64,000 nt of DNA from NCBI RefSeq assembly GCF_007670255.1, contig NZ_SZVS01000003.1, forward strand, positions 186,001 to 250,000. The letters are read 5' to 3'. This document shows positions 55,029 to 62,697 of the stretch, piece after piece (within the stretch, counting starts at the first letter, position 1; every line of letters starts with the position of its first letter). The notes beneath the pieces were generated by a model. It was not told the DNA's origin. It searched no databases and saw only the letters and a list, made by a program, of their open reading frames with translations. Both the position numbers and the translations under genes were made by a program. The stretch is from Paenarthrobacter nicotinovorans. GTDB lineage: Bacteria > Actinomycetota > Actinomycetes > Actinomycetales > Micrococcaceae.

Positions 55029-56768
55029 GTGCGTTTGAAGACTGCAGCCTTGCTGGTGCTGCTGGGCCTGCTGACGATGCTGGCCGGCATTGGCCAGCTG
55101 ACTTTTTGGGCCCCCGCTGAAACCGTGACGGCTTCGGTTCCCGGCGATACCAAAGCTTCCCCACTGACCGTGATCGATCAAAAGCTGATCGACCTCCATG
55201 ACGGCCCGGTGAAGATCAAGATCCAGGGCGAGGGCAACTACACCATTGCCACCGGCCGCCCGGACGACGTCGACGCCTGGGTGGGCAAGACAGCCCACAC
55301 CACGCTGACCGGTGTCTCCGCAGACCAGAAGTCCCTCGAAGTGACCTCCGCGGACGGTGAAGCAACAGCGCCGTCCCCGGCCGGATCCGATCTCTGGGTA
55401 AGCACGGAGGACGCGAGCGGCGACTTCGAATACACCTGGAACCCTCCCGCTGACGGCGAATGGTCACTGCTCGTGGCAGCCGACGGTACCAAGCCCGCAC
55501 CGACAGCGATCTCCATGACTTTCCCGAACAAGGCAACCACGCCGTGGGCTGTGCCGCTGATCGTTCTGGGCATCATTATCATCCTGGTGGGAGCGGCCCT
55601 GCCGTTCATCGCCAAAGCATTGAGCAGCCGCCGCAACAACGGCGAGGGCGATGGCCCGCACGACGGCGAGGCAACCACAACGCTGCCCGTCCAGTCGCCC
55701 GCAGGTGATGAGGGCCGCCGTCGTACCGGAGGTGCCGAAGGCCCCGCGCTGCGCGTCACTGCCGTAGCTGCCGCCCTTGCGGCCGTCATGGTTGGCGGGA
55801 CGGCAGTAGCTGCCCAGGCAACGTCCTCTCCGGATGCCACCACCTCGGCGTCGACCCAGGCTGCCGATGGCGACGGCGGAACCCCGGTAATGCTCGAATC
55901 CCAGCTTCAGCGCATCCTGGAGCAGGTCGCCAGCACCGTTGACGCGGCCGATGCCGCAAAGGATGCGGCCAAGCTTGCCCCGCGCGTGGACAAGATGGAA
56001 CTTCAAATCCGGACGCAGAACTACAAGATCCGGTCCACTGTCTCGGCTTACGAGGCACGCATGCCGGTCCGGGCCACCAAGCTCCAGAGCAGCGTCATCA
56101 GCACCAAGAAGGACTGGCCGAGGACGGTGTACGCCCTGACGCAGGGTGAGGGAAATGTTGTCCCGCAGGTCCTGACACTTGTGCAGCTGTCGCCGCGGGA
56201 AAACTACAAGCTGTGGGGCACAGCGCCTCTGCAGCCCGGCACCAACTTCCCGTCGTTCCCGGTCCCGCGCAAGGGCACCACACCTGTGCCTGCCAGCGAC
56301 AAGGACGGCTTGGCCTACAGCGGCAACCAGGCGTTGGAGATCCTGAGTGAAATGCTCACCAACCCGGATTCGCCCAACCGGAGCAAGCTCGCCGACGGTC
56401 AATCGTCCCCGTACATCGCAGGCGCACTCGCTTACCAGGCCGATACCGTGAAGAACGGAACCAGCGCCAACTTCAAGTTCACCCACACGCCCGTGACCAA
56501 CCAGACCGTTGTGTTGAAGACAGCCGACGGCGGAGCGTTGGTAGTGGGACGCCTGGACTTCTCCTTTGAGGGAACTCCAAAGGCAGCAGGTGACAAGCTG
56601 ATCCTGGAGGACGACTCCGCTGTCTTTGCCGGCGGCAAGGAGACAACCACGGGCATGGTGTTGAACTTCGCTGAATCCGTGGCCGTGTACATCCCGCCCG
56701 CAGGATCATCCGATCCCATGAAGCTGGTAGCTGCCACCCGCGGCCTGGTTGGCGCCAGCTTCAAGTAG
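55029..56768 (+). CDS. Three-TM membrane protein with large extracytosolic domains, function unknown
   Basis: 579 residues from GTG 55029, which has AGGTGA five bases upstream (an in-frame ATG at 55014 is possible). Helix 1 is at about 4-25. A beta-rich extracytosolic domain (about 30-170) ends at helix 2 (about 173-197). A charged cytosolic loop contains RRRTGG. Helix 3 (about 236-258, VTAVAAALAAVMVGG) leads to a ~315-residue outer domain with a possible coiled-coil start (SQLQRILEQVASTVDAADAA). I recognise no catalytic motif. Arthrobacter relatives are annotated vaguely as glycosyltransferases, which the sequence does not support. Confidence 0.75.
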   Translation: MRLKTAALLVLLGLLTMLAGIGQLTFWAPAETVTASVPGDTKASPLTVIDQKLIDLHDGPVKIKIQGEGNYTIATGRPDDVDAWVGKTAHTTLTGVSADQKSLEVTSADGEATAPSPAGSDLWVSTEDASGDFEYTWNPPADGEWSLLVAADGTKPAPTAISMTFPNKATTPWAVPLIVLGIIIILVGAALPFIAKALSSRRNNGEGDGPHDGEATTTLPVQSPAGDEGRRRTGGAEGPALRVTAVAAALAAVMVGGTAVAAQATSSPDATTSASTQAADGDGGTPVMLESQLQRILEQVASTVDAADAAKDAAKLAPRVDKMELQIRTQNYKIRSTVSAYEARMPVRATKLQSSVISTKKDWPRTVYALTQGEGNVVPQVLTLVQLSPRENYKLWGTAPLQPGTNFPSFPVPRKGTTPVPASDKDGLAYSGNQALEILSEMLTNPDSPNRSKLADGQSSPYIAGALAYQADTVKNGTSANFKFTHTPVTNQTVVLKTADGGALVVGRLDFSFEGTPKAAGDKLILEDDSAVFAGGKETTTGMVLNFAESVAVYIPPAGSSDPMKLVAATRGLVGASFK

Positions 56769-56797
56769 CCAGGCAGGCAGCGGCTAGAGTGGACGGT

Positions 56798-57781
56798 ATG
56801 AGTTCGCCCGGATACCGACCCACTCCAGCCGCTGCCAGCCAGCTCAACCTGCGCGGCGCCGTCGACCTCTCGTCGTTGCGCCGCCCCACTCCGCCGCAGG
56901 GGCCACCAGCTCCCGTGTCCGCGGACGGAGAGGCATCCCAAGGCGGTGGCGCCGGCAAGGCCCCCCTTCGCGTGGATGCCACGGAAACGAACTTCCAGGA
57001 TCTGGTGCAGTTGTCCGCCCAAATTCCTGTGCTGTTCCTCCTTTGGTCGCGGTACGCGGCCGAATCGCCCGGTGTCCTTGATACCGCTCAGCGCGTTGTT
57101 GAAAGCTATGGTGGCCGCCTCGTGCTGGCCGCTGCCGACGTGGATGCCTTCCCGCAGTTGGCCCAGGCCTTCCAGGTAGAGGCCGTCCCCACCGCCGTAG
57201 CCGTGATCAAGGGCCAGCCCGTGCCGCTGTTCCAAGGACCGGCCGACGACGCGCAGATCCGCAGCCTCATTGAGGAACTCCTGAAGGTAGCCGCCGCCAA
57301 CGGCGTCACCGGAAGCATTGGCGACGCCGGACAAGCCGACGACGCCGAGCCCGCACCATTGCCGCCGCTGCACCAAGCCGCCGTGGATGCGATCGAGGCC
57401 GGCGACTACGACGCCGCGGTGGCCGCTTACAAGCAGGCCCTTCTTGAGCAGCCCGCGGATGCTGAAGCAAAGGCAGGCCTCGCCCAGGTTGAATTGATGG
57501 CCAGGCTGGAGAAGCTCACCGCCCCAGAGGCCGAGGCTCTCCGCGACCTCGCTGCCAGGGAGCCCGATGATCTCCAGGCCCAACTGGGCGTCGCCGACCT
57601 CGATGTCTCGGGCGGACACATTGAAGACGCCTTCAACCGGATCATCGGCTTCATCGGCAGGAACTTTGGCCCCGAGCGGGAAACCGCCCGTGTGCGGCTC
57701 CTGGATCTCTTTGAAGTTGTCGGGGTCAAGGACGAGCGCGTGGCCAAGGCCCGTCAGGGTCTGGCGAGGGTTCTCTTCTAG
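56798..57781 (+). CDS. Thioredoxin-fold/TPR protein (CnoX/YbbN-like), no CxxC
   Basis: 327 residues. A Pro-rich N-terminus (about 1-50) is followed by a thioredoxin-like domain (about 55-165), where VLFLLWSRYAAESPGV stands in place of the WCGPC site, so there is no redox pair. A TPR-like region covers about 190-315 (LHQAAVDAIEAGDYDAAVAAYKQALLEQP in parts, DLQAQLGVADLDVSGGHIEDAF). CnoX-type proteins act as holdase chaperones handing clients to GroEL. TAGAGT (56785-56790) is seven bases before the ATG, so it is probably leaderless. The last base of its stop is the first base of the next gene. Confidence 0.85.
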   Translation: MSSPGYRPTPAAASQLNLRGAVDLSSLRRPTPPQGPPAPVSADGEASQGGGAGKAPLRVDATETNFQDLVQLSAQIPVLFLLWSRYAAESPGVLDTAQRVVESYGGRLVLAAADVDAFPQLAQAFQVEAVPTAVAVIKGQPVPLFQGPADDAQIRSLIEELLKVAAANGVTGSIGDAGQADDAEPAPLPPLHQAAVDAIEAGDYDAAVAAYKQALLEQPADAEAKAGLAQVELMARLEKLTAPEAEALRDLAAREPDDLQAQLGVADLDVSGGHIEDAFNRIIGFIGRNFGPERETARVRLLDLFEVVGVKDERVAKARQGLARVLF

Positions 57782-58881
57782 TGACGTCGGCGCTTTTTTC
57801 CCCGCTCAAGCTTCGTTCGCTCACCATCGGGCACCGGGGCTGGGTCTCGCCGATGTGCCAGTACAGTTGCGATCCGGAAACGGGGGAGGGCGTCCCGAAC
57901 GACTGGCACCTGATGCACTTGGGCTCCTTCGCCGCGGGAGGTGCCGCGCTGATCATGACAGAGGCTGCGGCGGTGAACCCGGTGGGCCGGATCAGCCCGC
58001 GGGACGCAGGGCTCTACACCGATGAACAGGCTGCCGGTTGGGAACGCATAGTGCACTTCGTGCACCGGCACGGTGCCGTCGATTGCAGGATCGGTGCCCA
58101 ACTGGCGCATGCGGGGCGGAAAGCCTCCACCTACTGGCCTTTCGCCGGCCACTCGGGTTCGGTCCCGGAGTCCGACGGCGGTTGGCCCACCGTCGGCCCG
58201 ACGCAGGAGCCCTTCGACGGCTACGCGGCGCCCTCTGCCATGAGCGAAGAGGACATCCAGGCCGTGGTGGCAGATTTCGCCGCCGCTGCTTCCCGGGCCG
58301 TGGATATCGGCTTTGACACTGTGGAGATCCACGGTGCGCACGGGTACCTCCTGCACCAGTTCCAGAGTCCGCTGATCAATACGCGCACGGACGGCTGGGG
58401 CGGGAGCGAGGAAGGCCGGAACCGCCTGATGCTCACTGTGGTGGAAGCCGTCAGGGCGGTCATCCCCGACTCCATGCCGCTGCTGCTTCGGATCTCGGCC
58501 TCCGACTGGGCAGAAGGAGGCGTGGACGTGGACGCCTCCGCCAGGTTGGCGCGCGCGGCGGCCGACCTCGGCGTCGATCTGGTGGATGTCTCCAGCGGCG
58601 GTGCTGTGGCCCATCAGAAGATCAACGCGGTGCCCGGTTACCAGGCCGGCTTCGCCGAGCAGGTAAAGCGCGACGCCGGCATCCCCACCGCCGCTGTGGG
58701 ACTGCTGACCAGTCCCGCCCAGGTCGAGGACATCGTAGCCAACGGCCGTGCTGACGCCGTGTTCATGGCGCGGGCTGCCCTGCGCGATCCGCATTGGTGG
58801 TTGCGCGCGGCCTACGAGCTTGGACACGATATGCCGTGGGTTCCGCAGTACCAGCGGGCCGTGCCCCGCCACGGTTTCTAG
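57781..58881 (+). CDS. NADH:flavin oxidoreductase, Old Yellow Enzyme family (YqjM-like)
   Basis: 366 residues, GTG start overlapping the preceding TAG by one base. Residues C26 and Y28 (SPMCQYSC) are those that tune flavin and bind substrate in YqjM. QLAHAGRKAS, the substrate-binding HGAHGYLLHQFQSP, and NTRTDGWGGSEEGRNRL are all canonical. It reduces activated C=C bonds with NADPH and FMN. It is translationally coupled to the CnoX-like gene. Confidence 0.92.
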   Translation: MTSALFSPLKLRSLTIGHRGWVSPMCQYSCDPETGEGVPNDWHLMHLGSFAAGGAALIMTEAAAVNPVGRISPRDAGLYTDEQAAGWERIVHFVHRHGAVDCRIGAQLAHAGRKASTYWPFAGHSGSVPESDGGWPTVGPTQEPFDGYAAPSAMSEEDIQAVVADFAAAASRAVDIGFDTVEIHGAHGYLLHQFQSPLINTRTDGWGGSEEGRNRLMLTVVEAVRAVIPDSMPLLLRISASDWAEGGVDVDASARLARAAADLGVDLVDVSSGGAVAHQKINAVPGYQAGFAEQVKRDAGIPTAAVGLLTSPAQVEDIVANGRADAVFMARAALRDPHWWLRAAYELGHDMPWVPQYQRAVPRHGF

Positions 58882-58921
58882 AACTCCAGCCACTGCGCGC
58901 CCGCGAGGCTAGGCTGGTCCC

Positions 58922-59809
58922 ATGACGGAACCACGCCATGAATCCATGCCCTTATCCACCCCCGCCCCGGCGTCCGAGTCCCCGCCGTCGACCGCTACGG
59001 GTGCCAGCCAAACACCGCAAGAGGCACCGCAGCCGGCGCCCCCGGCAGAAGCCCCCGTGTCTGCGCTGTCCATCCGGGGCCTGGCCAAGCGTTTTGGCGA
59101 CAAGATCGCGGTCGACGGAATCAACCTGGAAGTACCCGCCGGCTCCTTTTACGGGATGGTGGGACCCAATGGTGCCGGCAAGACTACAACGCTGTCCATG
59201 GCGACGGGCCTGCTGCGTCCTGACTTCGGAACCGCTGTGGTCCATGGAGTCGACGTCTGGGCACAGCCGCTGGCGGCCAAGAAGCTCATGGGCGTGCTGC
59301 CCGACGGCGTCCGCCTGTTCGATCGGCTGACGGGCGAGCAGCTGGTCACCTACTCCGGCCTGCTGCGCGGCATGGACAGGGACGTTGTAGGTACGCGGGT
59401 GTCGGAGCTGCTGGCTGCCCTTGACCTCGAAGGTGATGCCGGATCCCTGGTGGTCGACTATTCGGCCGGCATGACCAAGAAAATAGCCTTGGCATCTGCC
59501 CTGATCCATGCGCCCAGGCTCCTTGTCCTGGATGAGCCTTTTGAGTCGGTGGACCCGGTATCGGCAGCAAATATCCGGGGCATCCTGGAGAGCTATGTAG
59601 CATCCGGAGGAACGGTTATTGTTTCCAGCCACGTCATGGACCTCGTACAGCGCATGTGCAGCCACGTAGCTGTCGTTGCCGGCGGCCGGGTCCTGGCAGC
59701 GGGCTCTGTGGACGAGGTACGCAACGGTTCCACCCTCGAAGAGCGCTTCGTGCAGTTGGTGGGCGGCGGACACCGGACGGAGGGGCTGGAATGGTTGCGC
59801 ACCTTCTAG
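58922..59809 (+). CDS. ABC exporter ATP-binding protein
   Basis: 295 residues. A ~45-residue Pro/Ala/Ser-rich extension precedes the ATPase. Walker A is GPNGAGKTTT (81-90), the signature is YSAGMTKKIALASALI (LSGGQ replaced by SAGMT, as in many DrrA-like exporters), and Walker B is RLLVLDEPFESVDPVSA near 202. TAGGCT lies six bases before the ATG. Its end overlaps the permease gene by 19 bases. Confidence 0.9.
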   Translation: MTEPRHESMPLSTPAPASESPPSTATGASQTPQEAPQPAPPAEAPVSALSIRGLAKRFGDKIAVDGINLEVPAGSFYGMVGPNGAGKTTTLSMATGLLRPDFGTAVVHGVDVWAQPLAAKKLMGVLPDGVRLFDRLTGEQLVTYSGLLRGMDRDVVGTRVSELLAALDLEGDAGSLVVDYSAGMTKKIALASALIHAPRLLVLDEPFESVDPVSAANIRGILESYVASGGTVIVSSHVMDLVQRMCSHVAVVAGGRVLAAGSVDEVRNGSTLEERFVQLVGGGHRTEGLEWLRTF

Positions 59810-61362
59810 GCCTGAAGTGGCAGCTGCTTCTTAACGGCTTCAAGCGCAGTCCGTGGCAATTGGTTGGCATGGCGTTGGGATTGCTCTACGCCCTGGGAAT
59901 GCTGGTCCTCCTTGTTGGAGGCCTCATAGCACTGCGGTGGGCTGATCCCGGGATCGCCCACACCGTGGTGGTATTGGGTGGAGTGGCCACTGTTCTGGGG
60001 TGGGCGGTCATCCCCTTGGTAGCGTCGGCGGCGGACATGACGCTGGATCCTGCGCGTTTCACCACGTTCGCGATCCCGCCGAAGCAACTCCTCGCGGGTC
60101 TGGCGCTTGCCGGGCTGATCGGAATTCCCGGCCTTGCGACGCTGATTGCGGCCTTGGGAACCGTAGGCACTTGGTGGCGGAGCGTTCCCTCGGCCCTTGG
60201 CGCATTGCTCGGTGCCGTCCTGGGGACGCTGACCTGCGTCGTGTTGTCCAAGGTTGTCACGACGGCGACTGCCGGACTCGCCGCGTCGCGGCGGTTCAAG
60301 GACATCAGCAGCATCGTTGTGTTCATCCCGCTGGTCCTGCTGGGGCCCATCATGATGGGCATTGTGGAGGGCGTCCGCAACAGCGCCGACTACCTTCCCG
60401 GGTTGGCACGTACTTTGTCCTGGACGCCCCTCGGAGCGGCGTGGTCGCTGGGTGGGGACCTCGAATCAGGCCAGGCAGCCGCCGCCGGTCTGAAGTTCCT
60501 GATTGCCGCAGCTACGATTGGCGCGCTGCTGTTGTGCTGGCACCTGCTCCTGCGGCGCGCCTTGGTGACGCCCACGTATTCCGGTGCCTCGGCGAGGAAG
60601 GGCGGAAAGCTTGGCCTTTTTGGCCGCCTTCCCGGGACGCCGGCCGGAGCCATCATGGCTCGGGCGCTGGTCTACTGGATGAAGGATCCGCGCTATGCGG
60701 CGTCCTTGGTCATCGTCCCGCTGTTCCCCGTGCTCTTCTTCTTCGGCAGTTCACAAAGTGGCAGCTACGGGCTCTTCATGATCCTGGGGCCGCTCACCGC
60801 ATTCGTTATGGCGTGGTCCATCTGTGCCGATGTTTCCTACGACAACACAGCCTTTGCGCTCCACCTGGCCGCCGGTGTCCGCGGTGTGGATGACCGCTTG
60901 GGGCGCGCCTTGGCCTGCCTGGCGATATCGCTTCCCGTGGTCCTGGTCTTCACTGTTGCTCCGTTGTTCCTCACCGGGGAATGGCAGTGGCTTCCCAATC
61001 TTTTGGGCTTGTCTCTGGGAACTCTCTTCACCGGACTGGGCCTGTCCTCGGTGATCTCGGCCCGGTATAACATTGCCGTACCGCTGCCCGGCGACAGCCC
61101 GTTCAAGAAGCCACCGGGAAACGTAGCCCAAACGCTCGCCGTGCAGGGAATCGGAATGGTGGTGCTGGCTCTGCTGTTGGTTCCGGAACTTGCTTTGATG
61201 GTTGTCCAGGCCGTCAGCGGCGGTCCGGAAGCAGGATGGATCAACCTGGTTGTTGGCCCGGTCCTGGGCGGGATCCTCTTTATCGTCGGCGTTCGACTCG
61301 GCGGTAAGTGGCTGGACGCGCGTGGCCCCGAGATGTTCGCCCAGCTCAGTGTCAACCGCTGA
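59791..61362 (+). CDS. ABC exporter permease
   Basis: 523 residues from ATG 59791, with GGAGGGG six bases upstream, inside the end of the ATPase gene. It is very hydrophobic, with about twelve predicted membrane segments. It resembles large actinobacterial exporter permeases (LLGLKWQLLLNGFKRSPWQL at the start). Its cargo cannot be inferred. An open frame reaches back to 59656, but that part overlaps the ATPase gene. Confidence 0.85.
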   Translation: MVAHLLGLKWQLLLNGFKRSPWQLVGMALGLLYALGMLVLLVGGLIALRWADPGIAHTVVVLGGVATVLGWAVIPLVASAADMTLDPARFTTFAIPPKQLLAGLALAGLIGIPGLATLIAALGTVGTWWRSVPSALGALLGAVLGTLTCVVLSKVVTTATAGLAASRRFKDISSIVVFIPLVLLGPIMMGIVEGVRNSADYLPGLARTLSWTPLGAAWSLGGDLESGQAAAAGLKFLIAAATIGALLLCWHLLLRRALVTPTYSGASARKGGKLGLFGRLPGTPAGAIMARALVYWMKDPRYAASLVIVPLFPVLFFFGSSQSGSYGLFMILGPLTAFVMAWSICADVSYDNTAFALHLAAGVRGVDDRLGRALACLAISLPVVLVFTVAPLFLTGEWQWLPNLLGLSLGTLFTGLGLSSVISARYNIAVPLPGDSPFKKPPGNVAQTLAVQGIGMVVLALLLVPELALMVVQAVSGGPEAGWINLVVGPVLGGILFIVGVRLGGKWLDARGPEMFAQLSVNR

Positions 61363-61455
61363 CTCCGTAACAAGCGTGATTACCGTGGCCCCATAGGTGG
61401 GACATGGGATAACCTCAGTGACAGTAGATGATCCTCAGAAAGAAAGGCCGTGACG

Positions 61456-62238
61456 ATGGAAGTTGTCATTCTCCCTGGCACCAAGCAGATTGGTGCGCTG
61501 GCTGCCGATGCCATCGAGGCATTGGTGCGGCGCAAGCCGAATGCTGTGCTGGGCCTCGCCACGGGCTCTTCACCCCTGCCCATCTACGATGAATTGGCGA
61601 GCCGTTACGAAGCCGGGGGCCTGGACTTTAGCCAGGCCCACGGTTTCGCCCTGGATGAGTACGTTGGCTTGGAGGCCGGGCACCCTGAGTCCTACCGCGA
61701 AGTCATCCGACGGGAATTCACCAACCGGGTCAACATCAAGCCCGAAAATGTCCATGGTCCCGATGGCGCTGCCGACGACCTCGAAGCAGCGTGCCAGGCC
61801 TACGAGGACGCCATCAAGGCCGTGGGCGGCGTGGACCTCCAGATCCTGGGCGTGGGAACGGATGGGCACATCGGCTTCAACGAGCCGGGCTCCTCCCTGG
61901 CTTCCCGGACCCGGATCAAGACCCTGATTGAGCAGACTCGCAAGGATAACGCCCGCTTCTTTGACAGCATCGACGACGTTCCGCACCATGTAGTGACCCA
62001 GGGGCTGGGCACCATCATGGATGCAAAGCATGTGGTGCTTGTGGCCACGGGCGCGCAGAAGGCCCAGGCGGTCCGGGATTTCGTGGAAGGGCCAGTGGCT
62101 GCCATCTGTGCCGCATCCATCCTCCAGATGCACCCCCACGCCACCATCCTGGTGGACGAAGCTGCCGCATCATCACTGAAGCTGGCCGACTACTACCGGC
62201 ACACCTACGACAACAAGCCGAAGTGGCAGGGCCTGTAG
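61456..62238 (+). CDS. nagB: Glucosamine-6-phosphate deaminase
   Basis: 260 residues. Active-site loops LGLATGSSPLPIYDEL, FALDEYVGLEAGHPESY, and GVGTDGHIGFNEPGSS are present, with SRTRIKTLIEQTRKDN near 155. It converts GlcN-6-P to fructose-6-P and ammonia, completing the pathway begun by nagA 10 kb to the left. ATG 61456 is preferred; GTG 61450 is in frame, with AAAGG four bases before it, and is also possible. Confidence 0.94.
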   Translation: MEVVILPGTKQIGALAADAIEALVRRKPNAVLGLATGSSPLPIYDELASRYEAGGLDFSQAHGFALDEYVGLEAGHPESYREVIRREFTNRVNIKPENVHGPDGAADDLEAACQAYEDAIKAVGGVDLQILGVGTDGHIGFNEPGSSLASRTRIKTLIEQTRKDNARFFDSIDDVPHHVVTQGLGTIMDAKHVVLVATGAQKAQAVRDFVEGPVAAICAASILQMHPHATILVDEAAASSLKLADYYRHTYDNKPKWQGL

Positions 62239-62242
62239 ACGG

Positions 62243-62248
62243 TAAGAT
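62243..62248 (+). promoter_or_regulatory. Predicted -10 of the DUF3039 gene (leaderless)
   Basis: TAAGAT is seven bases before the ATG at 62256, immediately after nagB ends. No Shine-Dalgarno sequence is present. Confidence 0.5.
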
Positions 62249-62255
62249 GTTTGGC

Positions 62256-62585
62256 ATGACTACGCTTCCTCCGGATCCATTCGAAAACGACCCCATGCGC
62301 GAACTTTCCGGAGCCGGAACGTCCACCTCCACCATCGAGCGTGAAGAAACACGCCAGGAAGTGGAACCCGGCGACCGTGAGCGGTTTGCGCACTACGTCC
62401 GCAAGGAAAAGATCATGGAATCGGCAATGACAGGCGAGCCCGTCATTGCTTTGTGTGGAAAAGTCTGGACCCCGGGCCGGGATCCCCAGAAGTTCCCGGT
62501 TTGCCCGGAGTGCAAGGAGATCTATGAGGGTCTCCGCCCAGGCAATGACGGTGGAAACGGCGACGGTCCGGGCAACTCCAAGTAG
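62256..62585 (+). CDS. DUF3039 family small zinc-binding-like protein
   Basis: 109 residues. An acidic N-terminus is followed by a helix (VRKEKIMESAMTGEPV) and a small Cys cluster: C67 in ALCGKVW and C83/C86 in PVCPECKEIYEGL, then a Gly/Asn tail. Three cysteines plus one other ligand could hold a zinc. The function is unknown. In Actinobacteria such genes often precede the helicase gene that follows here. It appears leaderless. Confidence 0.82.
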   Translation: MTTLPPDPFENDPMRELSGAGTSTSTIEREETRQEVEPGDRERFAHYVRKEKIMESAMTGEPVIALCGKVWTPGRDPQKFPVCPECKEIYEGLRPGNDGGNGDGPGNSK

Positions 62586-62697
62586 TGGGTGGGAAGAGAA
62601 CACAGGCCCCTTCTGAACGACACCGCTGTGCGGTCCGCTTCGGCGTGCCCGCAGAAAGTGCCGTAACTGCAACTGCCATCAGGCCGGGGGAGTCAGC

